Virus record (IMG/VR): IMGVR_UViG_3300044641_001665
Coordinates: 1-37,445 of that record
Origin: a virus
Direction: 5' to 3' (one strand)
Length of the DNA stretch: 37,445 nucleotides
Part shown: piece after piece, positions 1 to 6,395 of the stretch
Layout: each line of letters begins with the position of its first letter
How positions within the stretch are numbered: position 1 is the first letter of the stretch
The notes under the pieces: model-generated
Told to the model about the DNA's origin: nothing
What the model saw: only the letters and a program-made list of their open reading frames with translations
Databases searched by the model: none
Position numbers and translations under genes: made by a program

Positions 1-166
1 CGAATTCCCCATCTAGGAGCCAAGATCTAAGAGCGGTCTTCTTCTTTCCCACAGCAGCAAGGGCGGAATCCATATCAATGCCCTGCTTAAGAAAAGAAAT
101 AAACTTTCTTTGATCTTCAATTTGCCGAAGTCTGGTATGGTGTTGATCTCCAGCTTTAGCAGCCAT
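1..166 (-). CDS. Probable terminase, N-terminal fragment (cut by window edge)
   Basis: An open frame starts at the ATG at 164-166 and runs leftward off the window without a stop, giving 55 codons. The visible part is rich in charged helices; around residues 35-50 a helix-turn-helix-like stretch (SALAAVGKKKTALRSWL) resembles the DNA-recognition N-terminus of small terminase subunits and some fused terminases. Position supports this: it is the first gene of the leftward late block, and on a circular map the next leftward gene is the portal at the right edge, which is where phages usually place the terminase. The upstream ribosome-binding site is weak. A different HTH protein is possible because only the N-terminus is visible. 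Confidence 0.5.
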   Translation of the reverse strand, partial: MAAKAGDQHHTRLRQIEDQRKFISFLKQGIDMDSALAAVGKKKTALRSWLLDGEF

Positions 167-219
167 AATAAACCTAATTATCCTAATAATACTATTAGTA
201 TTAATAATAGTAATAGTAA

Positions 220-242
220 GCAACCCCTCCAAAGGGGGTTGC
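220..242. terminator. Hairpin, 8-bp stem
   Basis: GCAACCCC (220-227) pairs perfectly with GGGGTTGC (235-242) around a 7-base loop. There is no U-tract on either strand, so it may be a regulatory RNA or DNA structure in the late-gene leader rather than an intrinsic terminator. Confidence 0.5.
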
Positions 243-251
243 AATTAACTG

Positions 252-273
252 GCAAGCCATAAGGCAGGCTTGC
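252..273. other. Second hairpin, 7-bp stem
   Basis: GCAAGCC (252-258) pairs with GGCTTGC (267-273) around an 8-base loop. It lies ten bases from the hairpin at 220-242, so the leftward leader transcript would carry two stem-loops in tandem. Function unknown. Confidence 0.45.
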
Positions 274-303
274 TAATATAATAACCTACACTATAACTAA
301 CCC

Positions 304-344
304 TGTTACAGACGACTTGTAACGCTCTGTTACCAAATTGTTAC
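304..344. promoter_or_regulatory. Cluster of TGTTAC motifs (possible operators)
   Basis: TGTTAC occurs at 304-309, 328-333 and 339-344, with the inverted form GTAAC at 319-323. The last two direct copies are 11 bases apart, about one helical turn. A further copy lies at 683-688. This pattern suits binding sites for a regulator, although the sites are short and the region is AT-rich, so chance is not excluded. Confidence 0.35.
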
Positions 345-367
345 CTAATTCACATAGATTGTTATAA
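338..367 (+). promoter_or_regulatory. Candidate rightward promoter
   Basis: TTGTTA at 338-343 and TTATAA at 362-367 are separated by 18 bases, which is close to a sigma-70-type arrangement. It would drive the early block through a leader of about 350 bases. The match is partial and other AT-rich hexamers in the region could serve as well. Confidence 0.25.
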
Positions 368-454
368 ACGAAACAAATAAATAATACTAGGGGGAAACAA
401 CTAAACATAAATTATTATAGACTCTACAGTACAACACCACTACGCAGTTATAAA

Positions 455-492
455 CCGTGGGTCAAGATCTAAGCTATACAGACCACCCACGG
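455..492. repeat. Inverted repeat CCGTGGGT / ACCCACGG
   Basis: Perfect 8-bp arms at 455-462 and 485-492 with a 22-base spacer. The arm sequence recurs at 702-709 just before the first early gene. It could be a bipartite operator or an RNA structure in the early leader. Confidence 0.45.
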
Positions 493-686
493 GCTTAGAA
501 TTCCTTAGTCTAGAGCAGTACAGATTAGAGCAGAGATAGTCCCCCTACCACTAGACTGACTACCCCTTCCCTATTAAATAAACTATTACATCGTTTTAAA
601 TCACTTGTTTGTTTGGTTGACTGTCTGCTTACATACTTCTGCCCCTGTGCTGGCTTTTACTAGGGTTTTTGTTTTTGCATTTTGTT

Positions 687-709
687 ACCCACTGAACCGT
701 TCCGTGGGT
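687..709 (+). promoter_or_regulatory. Hairpin in the 5' leader of the first early gene
   Basis: ACCCAC (687-692) can pair with GTGGGT (704-709) around an 11-base loop. It ends ten bases before the AGGAGG ribosome-binding site of the 731 gene and could modulate its translation. CCGTGGGT at 702-709 could instead pair with the ACCCACGG arm at 485-492. Confidence 0.3.
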
Positions 710-730
710 TGTTGCCTGTAGGAGGTTAAG

Positions 731-928
731 ATGCATTTCTATCTATATGAAGCCCTAGTCGGCTTAAGTCGCGTATCGTTCGCGAGTGAGAAGCAAGCAC
801 GCTGGAACGCAATCCAGCAGAAGGAAGCCAACCCAGAGTTAGGCTTTGTAACCGTTGTCTCGTTCGACCGCCAGTTGACCGAAGACGAGCGCGTAGCGTA
901 CGAACCAGAAGTCGTGAGTGCCTGGTAG
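731..928 (+). CDS. Small early protein of unknown function (65 aa)
   Basis: First gene of the rightward block. A perfect AGGAGG at 720-725 lies five bases before the ATG, the strongest ribosome-binding site in the early region, so high expression is likely. The product is soluble, with no membrane segment or Cys motif; I do not recognise the family. The gene and its flanks have clearly more G and C, with codons such as CGC, GCG and TCG, than the genes that follow, which may mean a different origin or selection for strong expression. A 16-bp hairpin with a T-run follows directly, so it forms a one-gene transcription unit. Confidence 0.75.
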   Translation: MHFYLYEALVGLSRVSFASEKQARWNAIQQKEANPELGFVTVVSFDRQLTEDERVAYEPEVVSAW

Positions 929-938
929 CAATCGCATC

Positions 939-978
939 GAGCGGGTCGGGGCGGGTAACCGCCTCGGCTCGCTCTTTT
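939..978 (+). terminator. Strong intrinsic terminator after the first early gene
   Basis: A 16-bp stem (939-954 with 959-974, three G-U pairs) closes on a GTAA tetraloop and is followed by TTTT at 975-978. It should stop or strongly attenuate transcription from the divergent promoter region. Confidence 0.8.
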
Positions 979-1036
979 AGGTAATCGTTCGTAGCAAGAC
1001 ATCAGCCTACTAAGTAGATAACAAGCGACGGAAGGG

Positions 1037-1051
1037 TCAAGACAGTCTTGA
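1037..1051. promoter_or_regulatory. Palindrome TCAAGAC-A-GTCTTGA
   Basis: Perfect 7-bp arms around one central base, in the non-coding stretch between the terminator at 939-978 and the gene at 1131. Such a compact odd palindrome is typical of a homodimer operator. AGGGTCA just before it can pair with TGACCCT near 1086-1092, so an RNA structure is the alternative. Confidence 0.4.
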
Positions 1052-1130
1052 TTACGCTTGGAGGGTGGAAGGCAACAACGCCTATGACCCTCTCTTCCAA
1101 CTATAAAAAGCTCTAGAAAGGAGCAAAGCA

Positions 1131-1376
1131 ATGCTAGAAACAATCAATGGGTTCGACTTATTACTTATAATTATTATTACTCTAGCTGGCTTTAAGATAT
1201 ACAATCTCAATCGAGAGTGTGAGTCTTATGTAAGTCAGATCATGCAAGTCTCTTGGGAATTACAACAAGAGATACAAGCTCACAAGAATACCATCAAGAA
1301 CGCAGATAAATGTATTTACTGTGTAGGTATCGAAGACTTTATAACAGGTGACGAGTGCATCTGTCCACCATTCTAG
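1131..1376 (+). CDS. Small membrane-anchored Cys-containing protein (81 aa)
   Basis: Start chosen at the ATG preceded by AAAGGAG at good spacing. Residues about 8-23 form one hydrophobic segment (LLLIIIITLAGF), probably a signal anchor. The remainder is helical and ends with four Cys residues, including CIYC and CIC near the C-terminus, suggesting a metal site or disulfides. A single-membrane early protein of this kind could alter the host envelope or block superinfection, but that is only a guess. Flanked by non-coding DNA and followed by a hairpin at 1388-1415. Confidence 0.75.
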   Translation: MLETINGFDLLLIIIITLAGFKIYNLNRECESYVSQIMQVSWELQQEIQAHKNTIKNADKCIYCVGIEDFITGDECICPPF

Positions 1377-1387
1377 ATGCTTTGGTG

Positions 1388-1415
1388 ACGACCACCTGCT
1401 CCGCGGGGTGGTCGT
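1388..1415 (+). terminator. GC-rich hairpin after the 1131 gene
   Basis: ACGACCACC (1388-1396) pairs with GGTGGTCGT (1407-1415). The loop side carries CCTGCTCCGCGGGG (1395-1408), a motif repeated almost exactly in the hairpin at 2096-2124. No T-run follows, as is common for actinobacterial terminators. Confidence 0.65.
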
Positions 1416-1466
1416 TGCTATGGTTTCTAGACGGAAGCCAGCCAGTCACAGAACAAGGAGTAAACA

Positions 1467-2090
1467 ATGACTGATGCAGTGTATGATGACGACGAGAAGT
1501 TAGCTAATATTCTCGACGTGCTAAAAGCAAGTGAACTATTTGGTATGGTAGTTTCTATCCAATCTAGACTAGATCAAGACGAAGTAGAAGCAATTGAAGA
1601 TAACTGGGTAGATGTCCAAGCTAAGTATGGACATGATACTACTGACTATGTATTTGGTGACGTTGTACTTAATGGTATAGATGGATGGACAATAACACCA
1701 GCCGCATCGACTATCTCTCTAGAGACAGAGCCAGTATCAGGTCACGACTGGGTATCTTCAGTAACTAACACTGGTCGTAAAGTGTATGTAGTAAGTGGAG
1801 TTAAAGCAGCATGCGGTCTAAAGGAAGCTGACTGTATGGATAGTAAATGCAATCACATTCCACTCATTGAACTAGAAGATGAGATCCGCTATGAATTCAA
1901 GCAGGATTGGAACTCTATAGCTGATCGACCATCAGAGAATTTCTTTATGGGATTACCAGGTCTGAGGTACATAGAAAGTGATCAGACTTATTACACTCGC
2001 CTTAATTCAGTATGTTCTAATTGTTTTATCTATACACCAACACGACTAGAGACCTGTCAGAATTGCGACAAGATACTAGTAGCAGTATGA
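1467..2090 (+). CDS. Early protein with C-terminal zinc ribbon (207 aa)
   Basis: AAGGAG precedes the ATG at good spacing. The N-terminal half is acidic and helical. Residues about 110-135 hold three Cys and a His (ACGL, DCMD, KCNH). The C-terminus has two CxNC pairs (CSNC and CQNC) ten residues apart, a treble-clef or zinc-ribbon pattern usually involved in nucleic-acid or protein binding. I do not recognise the family. It is a separate cistron, with hairpins on both sides (1388-1415 and 2096-2124). Confidence 0.75.
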   Translation: MTDAVYDDDEKLANILDVLKASELFGMVVSIQSRLDQDEVEAIEDNWVDVQAKYGHDTTDYVFGDVVLNGIDGWTITPAASTISLETEPVSGHDWVSSVTNTGRKVYVVSGVKAACGLKEADCMDSKCNHIPLIELEDEIRYEFKQDWNSIADRPSENFFMGLPGLRYIESDQTYYTRLNSVCSNCFIYTPTRLETCQNCDKILVAV

Positions 2091-2095
2091 AATCG

Positions 2096-2124
2096 CCACG
2101 CCCCTGCTTCGCGGGGGGCGTTGG
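2096..2124 (+). terminator. GC-rich hairpin after the 1467 gene
   Basis: ACGCCCC (2098-2104) pairs with GGGGCGT (2115-2121), extended by CC/GG with one bulge. It contains CCTGCTTCGCGGGG (2103-2116), nearly identical to the loop region of the hairpin at 1388-1415. No T-run. Confidence 0.65.
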
Positions 2125-2148
2125 CTCTCCAAAGGTAAAGGATAACGG

Positions 2149-2475
2149 ATGAATAACTCACTAACAGTGACAGGTAAGTTGAAGAACATCAAGGAGTTCG
2201 ATCAGTACGGCTTGATGATAGTAGGTCAGCTAACTCAAAAAGTTGGCAATGAACGAGCTAAGTTCACCATTCCAGTAGCTTGCTTTGATGAAAGCATCGC
2301 AGCAACACTACGAGGATTGCGTGAAATGCAAGACGGTCAAGGCTTTACACCAGTAGTAAATATCGTAGGTGAATTAGATACCAAATTCGATACACGATTC
2401 GGAGTAGAGAATACAGATCGTCGTGCGCCTTTAACTCGCATACTTATCAAGTCAGTAGAACTAGCAGATATCTAA
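2149..2475 (+). CDS. OB-fold-like protein, possible ssDNA-binding protein (108 aa)
   Basis: The protein is an alternation of predicted beta strands: an opening LTVTGKLKNI, a central IPVACFDES and VVNIVGELDT, and a closing LIKSVEL. This resembles the five-stranded OB folds of single-stranded DNA-binding proteins, and the length is close to an SSB core without the acidic C-terminal tail. It would coat ssDNA during replication or recombination by the downstream primase, ATPase and nucleases. Recognition is by overall pattern, not by a diagnostic motif. The gene stands alone between a hairpin upstream and an intrinsic terminator at 2490-2524. Confidence 0.5.
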   Translation: MNNSLTVTGKLKNIKEFDQYGLMIVGQLTQKVGNERAKFTIPVACFDESIAATLRGLREMQDGQGFTPVVNIVGELDTKFDTRFGVENTDRRAPLTRILIKSVELADI

Positions 2476-2489
2476 ATACAAATAAGGGA

Positions 2490-2524
2490 AGAGTCAGAGT
2501 AGAAATTACTCTGGCTCTTTCTTT
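2490..2524 (+). terminator. Intrinsic terminator
   Basis: A 12-bp stem (2490-2501 with 2507-2518, one G-U pair) with a GAAAT loop, followed by TTCTTT. It lies 15 bases after the stop of the OB-fold gene. Confidence 0.8.
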
Positions 2525-2546
2525 ATGTGAGATTGTAAGGAGACAA

Positions 2547-2738
2547 GTGATTACTAAGTTTGTAAATACAACAGAACATACTAAGTGTAATCATGTTTAT
2601 AGTCCAGAGTGTGACAGTTGTGGAGAAGACAACACATACAGATGGATTGTCTGTGCAAGATATAAGAAAGATTGTCCTGACTTCGCATGTATTAAATGCG
2701 GAGAAATAGAAACACTAACAGAAAAGGAAAGCAAGTGA
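2547..2738 (+). CDS. Small Cys-rich zinc-finger-like protein (63 aa)
   Basis: Starts with GTG at 2547, preceded by AAGGAG. The sequence contains C14xH, CDSC, two further Cys (VCARYKKDC) and CIKC, enough ligands for one or two zinc sites, and ends in a charged tail. No family recognised. It opens a long, tightly packed early operon: its TGA overlaps the GTG of the next gene (GTGA at 2735-2738), which implies translational coupling. Confidence 0.7.
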   Translation: MITKFVNTTEHTKCNHVYSPECDSCGEDNTYRWIVCARYKKDCPDFACIKCGEIETLTEKESK

Positions 2739-3310
2739 GCACAACACAAGAGATCGACCTTGGCGCATTAACGCCAGAACATCTAAAGAATGTTCAAGAA
2801 GTATACAAGATCATGGCATTCTTACTAGATGAAGATGCTAACTATGATGCACTAACAGTAGAACAAAGCGAACTAATCAACACAGCTTGCACCAACATCA
2901 AGGTTCGTGACGGTGTACTTAAATACTTTGCTGATGCACCATTCGATGTACGAGTAGACATTATGAAATCATTTACAATCATTAGCCAAGTAATGGTTGA
3001 CAGAACAGATGATGATGGATGCAACTGTGATGCAGAAGTAATTGGTAACACATCAATGTTACTTGCAGCATTCTTATTGTGCCATGCAGGTATGCTAGAA
3101 GACTTTGATGAAGATCGTGACCTTGATTACGAACTGAAGTTAGTAGATGATTTACTACATGAAGCAGAGACACTAGGTTGCCAAGCTAGTCTATTAAAGC
3201 TATTGAAACTAGCACGTAATCATAACGTACCACCAGCTATCTTCTATCAATCATTAGTAGCAGTGTCATTCCATAAAGTAACAGATCCAGTCGGGCATCT
3301 GAATGGGTAA
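2735..3310 (+). CDS. Acidic helical protein of unknown function (191 aa)
   Basis: I chose the GTG at 2735 because AAAAGGAAA sits just upstream and the codon overlaps the stop of the preceding gene. An ATG at 2696 in frame would add 13 Arg/Asn-rich residues inside the upstream gene and has no clear ribosome-binding site. The product is acidic and mostly helical, with a hydrophobic helix near residues 105-118 (TSMLLAAFLLCHAGML) flanked by an acidic segment. No known domain recognised. Part of the coupled early operon. Confidence 0.65.
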   Translation: MSTTQEIDLGALTPEHLKNVQEVYKIMAFLLDEDANYDALTVEQSELINTACTNIKVRDGVLKYFADAPFDVRVDIMKSFTIISQVMVDRTDDDGCNCDAEVIGNTSMLLAAFLLCHAGMLEDFDEDRDLDYELKLVDDLLHEAETLGCQASLLKLLKLARNHNVPPAIFYQSLVAVSFHKVTDPVGHLNG

Positions 3311-3392
3311 AAGAATACACGTAATTACAAAAGGTCCTAAAGAAATAAAGCGAGAAAAAAAGCAAGCTCTTAAATTAAGGCAGACAAAATGA
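3303..3392 (+). CDS. Tiny basic ORF (29 aa)
   Basis: ATG at 3303 overlaps the end of the 2735 gene by eight bases, and its TGA overlaps the ATG of the next gene (ATGA at 3389-3392). The product is strongly basic (about ten Lys/Arg in 29 residues), with no recognisable family. Tight overlaps on both ends match the operon style and argue it is translated, but there is little ribosome-binding signal, so it could also be a coupling spacer. Confidence 0.45.
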   Translation: MGKRIHVITKGPKEIKREKKQALKLRQTK

Positions 3393-3790
3393 TTAAAACA
3401 AGCAGTGGTACGCAGTACTACACACAGCAAGAAGTAACTAACAAGATCAATGAAGTAATGGAAGATGGCTACAAAATTACCAATGCTATCTATGAGAAAG
3501 CAAAAGATATGAATTGGTGTAGTGAGTATGATGACTGGGCTGAAGATACCAACAGAGATCTTAAGTTCTTTGAGATCCCACTTATGCGTAGAGAATATGC
3601 AGTTACATACACCATTGAACGTATGCAAAGAGCAACAGTAACAGTACAAGTAACAGCACGTAATGATGATGACGCAGAAGATCAAGCAGATGAAGCATAC
3701 AGTACAGAAGAGTTAGTTGAAAAGATAGATGAAGATGATTGGGATACCAAACACGAAGAGATTATTAGCCAAGAAACACAGGAGATTTAA
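3389..3790 (+). CDS. Hypothetical early protein with acidic C-terminus (133 aa)
   Basis: Start at the ATG overlapping the preceding TGA. The N-terminus begins with a YYTQQEVTNKINEV stretch, followed by a beta-rich middle (residues about 70-90: YAVTYTIERMQRATVTVQVTA cut here into its strands YAVTYTIER and ATVTVQVTA) and a very acidic C-terminal 40 residues. The last pattern (ARNDDDAEDQADEA) resembles small phage proteins that bind or mimic nucleic acid, but I do not recognise a family. The next gene starts in the stop codon (TAATG). Confidence 0.65.
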   Translation: MIKTSSGTQYYTQQEVTNKINEVMEDGYKITNAIYEKAKDMNWCSEYDDWAEDTNRDLKFFEIPLMRREYAVTYTIERMQRATVTVQVTARNDDDAEDQADEAYSTEELVEKIDEDDWDTKHEEIISQETQEI

Positions 3791-4107
3791 TGAGCATCAA
3801 AGACGAGCCGTGGTTTAGCGACCCGTTTAAATGGTACGAAGACCAAGGACATCCAGAGATTGTAGGTATACAAGTAACAGATAAGGTAGCTCTTGATTTT
3901 CTTCAAGCACTATACCAAATCTATAAGTTACTTGAACGCAATGATAGAACAAAAGCCATGGAAGATGCCAAGCAATTAGCAATATTGCTACTAGCTGGAG
4001 CATTTGACTATGCTGAAGAAGCAATAGATGAATTAATTACAAAAGAAATGACAGAAGTAGATCTCGATGCTGCATTCGCAGAGATGATAGAGGAACAAAA
4101 TGACTAG
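3790..4107 (+). CDS. Hypothetical acidic helical protein (105 aa)
   Basis: ATG at 3790 overlaps the preceding TAA. The product is helical and acidic, with a 70-residue amphipathic core and a Glu/Asp-rich C-terminus. No motif recognised. It overlaps the start of the DUF932 gene by eight bases, so the two are probably co-translated. Confidence 0.65.
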   Translation: MSIKDEPWFSDPFKWYEDQGHPEIVGIQVTDKVALDFLQALYQIYKLLERNDRTKAMEDAKQLAILLLAGAFDYAEEAIDELITKEMTEVDLDAAFAEMIEEQND

Positions 4108-5080
4108 ACGTAATCCATACACAGTAATTGGAACGCATTGTGAGTACGAAGTTAATACAGCACATGACCTAATGGTACAGGCTGGACTTGACTGGAAAGT
4201 TACATTAGAAAATGTATTTATTAATGAGACTGATCCGATTGAAGTACCAGATAGATACGCAACAGTTAAGTGGACCAATACAGGATGGACTGATACAGAT
4301 CCTACACCACTAGCAGTAGTAGGTTCACGCTATAAAGTATTACAGAATAGCGAGATCTTTTCATGCCTTGACGACATCGTTCAGAATAGTGATGCACGTT
4401 ATGGTGCAGCAGGTGAACTCAAAGGTGGCAACATAGTATGGGCAACCATTGAACTACCAGCTAACATTACAGTTGGCGATGATCCACATAATGCATATGT
4501 AATTGCACGTACATCACACGATGGTAGTATGCCATTCCAAATGACACCAGTTGTCAATCGTCTAAGCTGCACTAATCAAATCAATGCAGCCATGATGAGT
4601 GGTAAAGCTAAAGGTATTTACTACCGTGTTAAGCATAGTCCTAATAGCAGTATCAATGCAGATGATATTAGAAAAGCATTTAGAATTATGAATGAAGATG
4701 TTCAGAAGTATGCAACAGTATCATCATACTTACGTTCAATTGAATTTAGTAACGAAGAGTTCAAGAACTTTATCAAGCGAGTGTATGCACTACCTAGCAA
4801 GATTGAGTTCTCACCATATGAGATGCTTAGTGCAGGTGAACGTACAAGTAAGACAAGAGTAGAACGAAATAGACTTAATGCATGGAACGTATGGATCGGT
4901 GAAACCGACACGCAACATAACATTAAGAACACCAAGTTCGGTGCATTCCAAGCTATCGTGGAAGCAACCGATCATTTTAGTAAAGACTATTCAAAGCAAG
5001 CAAGCAAAATGATTCTCGGCACAGACATAGCCGTGAAGTCACGCGCACTACAACTATTAGGAGTTAACAATGGGTCTTGA
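4100..5080 (+). CDS. DUF932 (phage/plasmid-like) protein
   Basis: The 326-residue product has the features of the DUF932/TIGR03299 family found on many phages and plasmids: an N-terminal segment with a VVGSRYKVLQNSEIF motif (about residues 72-86), the central GELKGGNIVWATIELP strand region, and MTPVVNRLSCTNQINAAM near residue 150. Length fits the family. The biochemical role is not established; the family often sits among replication or recombination genes, as here. It overlaps its neighbours on both sides. Confidence 0.85.
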   Translation: MTRRNPYTVIGTHCEYEVNTAHDLMVQAGLDWKVTLENVFINETDPIEVPDRYATVKWTNTGWTDTDPTPLAVVGSRYKVLQNSEIFSCLDDIVQNSDARYGAAGELKGGNIVWATIELPANITVGDDPHNAYVIARTSHDGSMPFQMTPVVNRLSCTNQINAAMMSGKAKGIYYRVKHSPNSSINADDIRKAFRIMNEDVQKYATVSSYLRSIEFSNEEFKNFIKRVYALPSKIEFSPYEMLSAGERTSKTRVERNRLNAWNVWIGETDTQHNIKNTKFGAFQAIVEATDHFSKDYSKQASKMILGTDIAVKSRALQLLGVNNGS

Positions 5081-5570
5081 TATGTACCTAAATGTAAGTG
5101 AAAGAATTAGTAGCCATGATTTTAATAGAGTTAATAACGTAGTAAGTTATACCGAAAGCCCTAGATATACTGATGTTATTGAAGCAGCAGGTATTAAAGT
5201 AAAAGATAACATGGCATCATCAGTATCAGTAGAGTGGACTGCTATCTATTGGCGTAAAGCTAATCAGATTCATGGATGGTTTGTAAATAAATTAGCTGAT
5301 GGAGTTGATGAGTGCCAATGCATACGAGTAACTAGAGATAATCTAGTTGACTTACATCATATCTGTGGTCAGTTAATTGATACACGATCAACAGAGTTAG
5401 CTAATGAATTGCTGCCACCAACACCAGGATTTTTCTTTGGTGGATATGAGATTGATGAGTACTACTGGCAAGACATTGAAGAAACACACAAGCAACTGAC
5501 TGAGTTACTTGATGAGATCACAGAAGAAAACAAATGGAACTATGAGATTGAGTACCAAGCATCATGGTAG
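5070..5570 (+). CDS. MGLDMYL-type conserved phage protein (166 aa)
   Basis: The N-terminus MGLDMYLNV is a hallmark of a widespread family of phage and bacterial hypothetical proteins, which share a WTAIYWRKANQIHGWFV-like core, seen here at residues about 57-73. The function is unknown. TAGGAGT lies just upstream of the ATG. It overlaps the end of the DUF932 gene by eleven bases, consistent with co-translation. Confidence 0.75.
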   Translation: MGLDMYLNVSERISSHDFNRVNNVVSYTESPRYTDVIEAAGIKVKDNMASSVSVEWTAIYWRKANQIHGWFVNKLADGVDECQCIRVTRDNLVDLHHICGQLIDTRSTELANELLPPTPGFFFGGYEIDEYYWQDIEETHKQLTELLDEITEENKWNYEIEYQASW

Positions 5571-5764
5571 AGTTAGCAGAAGATCACTTTGCTATTGATG
5601 GATACAGAGCTGATGTATTAATAAGTCCAGATACATTAGTTTATTTACAAAAAATTAATGAAGTAGTAATGGAAGGTGAATGCATGTGGTTTAAAAGTTT
5701 AACTACATGTAGGTACGATCCACACACGGGAGATGTGTTTGATGTTTCAGATCAACAGCAATGA
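5564..5764 (+). CDS. Hypothetical protein (66 aa)
   Basis: ATG at 5564 overlaps the end of the previous gene by seven bases. The small mixed alpha/beta protein has no recognised motif; it ends with a DVSDQQQ tail that overlaps the start of the WhiB-like gene. Its place in the coupled operon and clean frame make it credible. Confidence 0.6.
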   Translation: MVELAEDHFAIDGYRADVLISPDTLVYLQKINEVVMEGECMWFKSLTTCRYDPHTGDVFDVSDQQQ

Positions 5765-6041
5765 GTCAGCAGCATGTGATGGCATGGATACAGAGTTCTT
5801 CTTTCCAGTAAGCGATGAAGATCTAGACAATCCATTTGGTAGAGATAATGTTTATCCACAGCTAAGAAAAATCTGTGGAGAATGTGATGTCCTTGATAAG
5901 TGCAGAGACTGGGCTATCAAACACGAAGAGTGGGGGTTCTGGGGTGGAATGTCCGTCTATGAACGCCGTCAATGGAGAAAGAAATACAATATTAAAATTG
6001 AGCAGCCTTGGACCTCAGGCTTTTTGAAAGGAATAAAGTAA
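5742..6041 (+). CDS. whiB: WhiB-like iron-sulfur transcription factor
   Basis: A 99-residue protein with the complete WhiB signature: four Cys at C12, C45, C48 and C54 (CxxCx5C) for a [4Fe-4S] cluster, then the turn motif WGFWGGMS and a basic tail (YERRQWRKKY) for DNA contact. I chose ATG 5742 because GGGAG at 5728-5732 is nine bases upstream; the ATG at 5733 would be too close. WhiB proteins act with the primary sigma factor and occur in Actinobacteria and their phages. In mycobacteriophage TM4 a phage WhiB interferes with host WhiB2, so a role in redirecting host transcription or division, or in superinfection exclusion, is plausible. This gene is the best evidence for the host phylum. Confidence 0.95.
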   Translation: MFQINSNESAACDGMDTEFFFPVSDEDLDNPFGRDNVYPQLRKICGECDVLDKCRDWAIKHEEWGFWGGMSVYERRQWRKKYNIKIEQPWTSGFLKGIK

Positions 6042-6199
6042 TGGAATGCTGTAACATGGACATAGAAGAACTATACAAGCAGGAAGATGAAGATGTCTGC
6101 GAGTCATGCTATGATCGTATTGAAGCACACATTGAAGACATGATGCTTAGTAGAGCTAAAGAAGATTTCTATGACAGGAATAAAAAATACTATGATTAA
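6041..6199 (+). CDS. Small Cys-containing acidic protein (52 aa)
   Basis: ATG 6041 overlaps the WhiB stop (TAATG) and has AAAGGA upstream. An in-frame start at 6008 would lie inside whiB without a good ribosome-binding site. The protein has two Cys pairs (ECC and CESC) and a helical charged C-terminus, so a small metal-binding fold is possible. Function unknown. It overlaps the start of the nuclease N-terminal gene by eight bases. Confidence 0.6.
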   Translation: MECCNMDIEELYKQEDEDVCESCYDRIEAHIEDMMLSRAKEDFYDRNKKYYD

Positions 6200-6395
6200 A
6201 ATAAATGGATACGAACTACCAGCACATGTATCTTATTCAGCACTAACAACTTACCTTGACTGTGGCTGGAAGTATTATCTTACACGAGTGGAAAAGTTAA
6301 TTGAACAACCAACCTGGTATTTAGCAGGTGGTAGTGCAGTACACACAGCGACCGAGATGTATGATAAAGAACTATTTGAAACAGAAGGTAAGTAA
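6192..6395 (+). CDS. RecB/Cas4-like nuclease, N-terminal part (split gene)
   Basis: A 67-residue product matching the beginning of PD-(D/E)XK nucleases of the RecB/Cas4 type: SYSALTTYLDC (residues 14-24), typical of the motif that supplies the first Cys of the C-terminal iron-sulfur cluster, then AGGSAVHTATEMY with the conserved His (H51). It stops where the family normally continues into the catalytic core, which is instead encoded by the next ORF. The junction is TAATG. An alternative ATG at 6171 adds seven residues and is less likely. Probably co-folds with the product of 6395-7012. Confidence 0.75.
   Translation: MIKINGYELPAHVSYSALTTYLDCGWKYYLTRVEKLIEQPTWYLAGGSAVHTATEMYDKELFETEGK

Larger units (their letters stand above)
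167..730. promoter_or_regulatory. Divergent, gene-free control region
   Basis: This 564-base stretch holds no convincing ORF or tRNA. It separates the first leftward late gene from the first rightward early gene, so it must carry promoters for both directions. It is AT-rich and contains two adjacent hairpins (220-273), several TGTTAC motifs, an 8-bp inverted repeat CCGTGGGT/ACCCACGG and a second copy of CCGTGGGT close to the first early gene. It could also hold a replication origin, but nothing seen proves that. Confidence 0.6.

Noticed and set aside
21-473. 11-base direct repeat CAAGATCTAAG at 21-31 and 463-473 as an attachment site
   Set aside because: One copy lies inside a coding region, no integrase is present, and a single 11-base match in AT-rich DNA can occur by chance.
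365-730. tRNA or other structured RNA gene in the gap
   Set aside because: No cloverleaf, CCA end or T-loop consensus could be drawn; only simple inverted repeats are present.
739-1143. 134-codon leftward ORF
   Set aside because: It runs antisense to the 731 gene and through the terminator hairpin, has a Ser/Arg/Cys-rich unlikely composition and no ribosome-binding site.
3266-3685. 139-codon leftward ORF with hydrophobic stretches
   Set aside because: Lies opposite three well-packed rightward genes; the apparent membrane segments arise from the complement of acidic and Lys codons.
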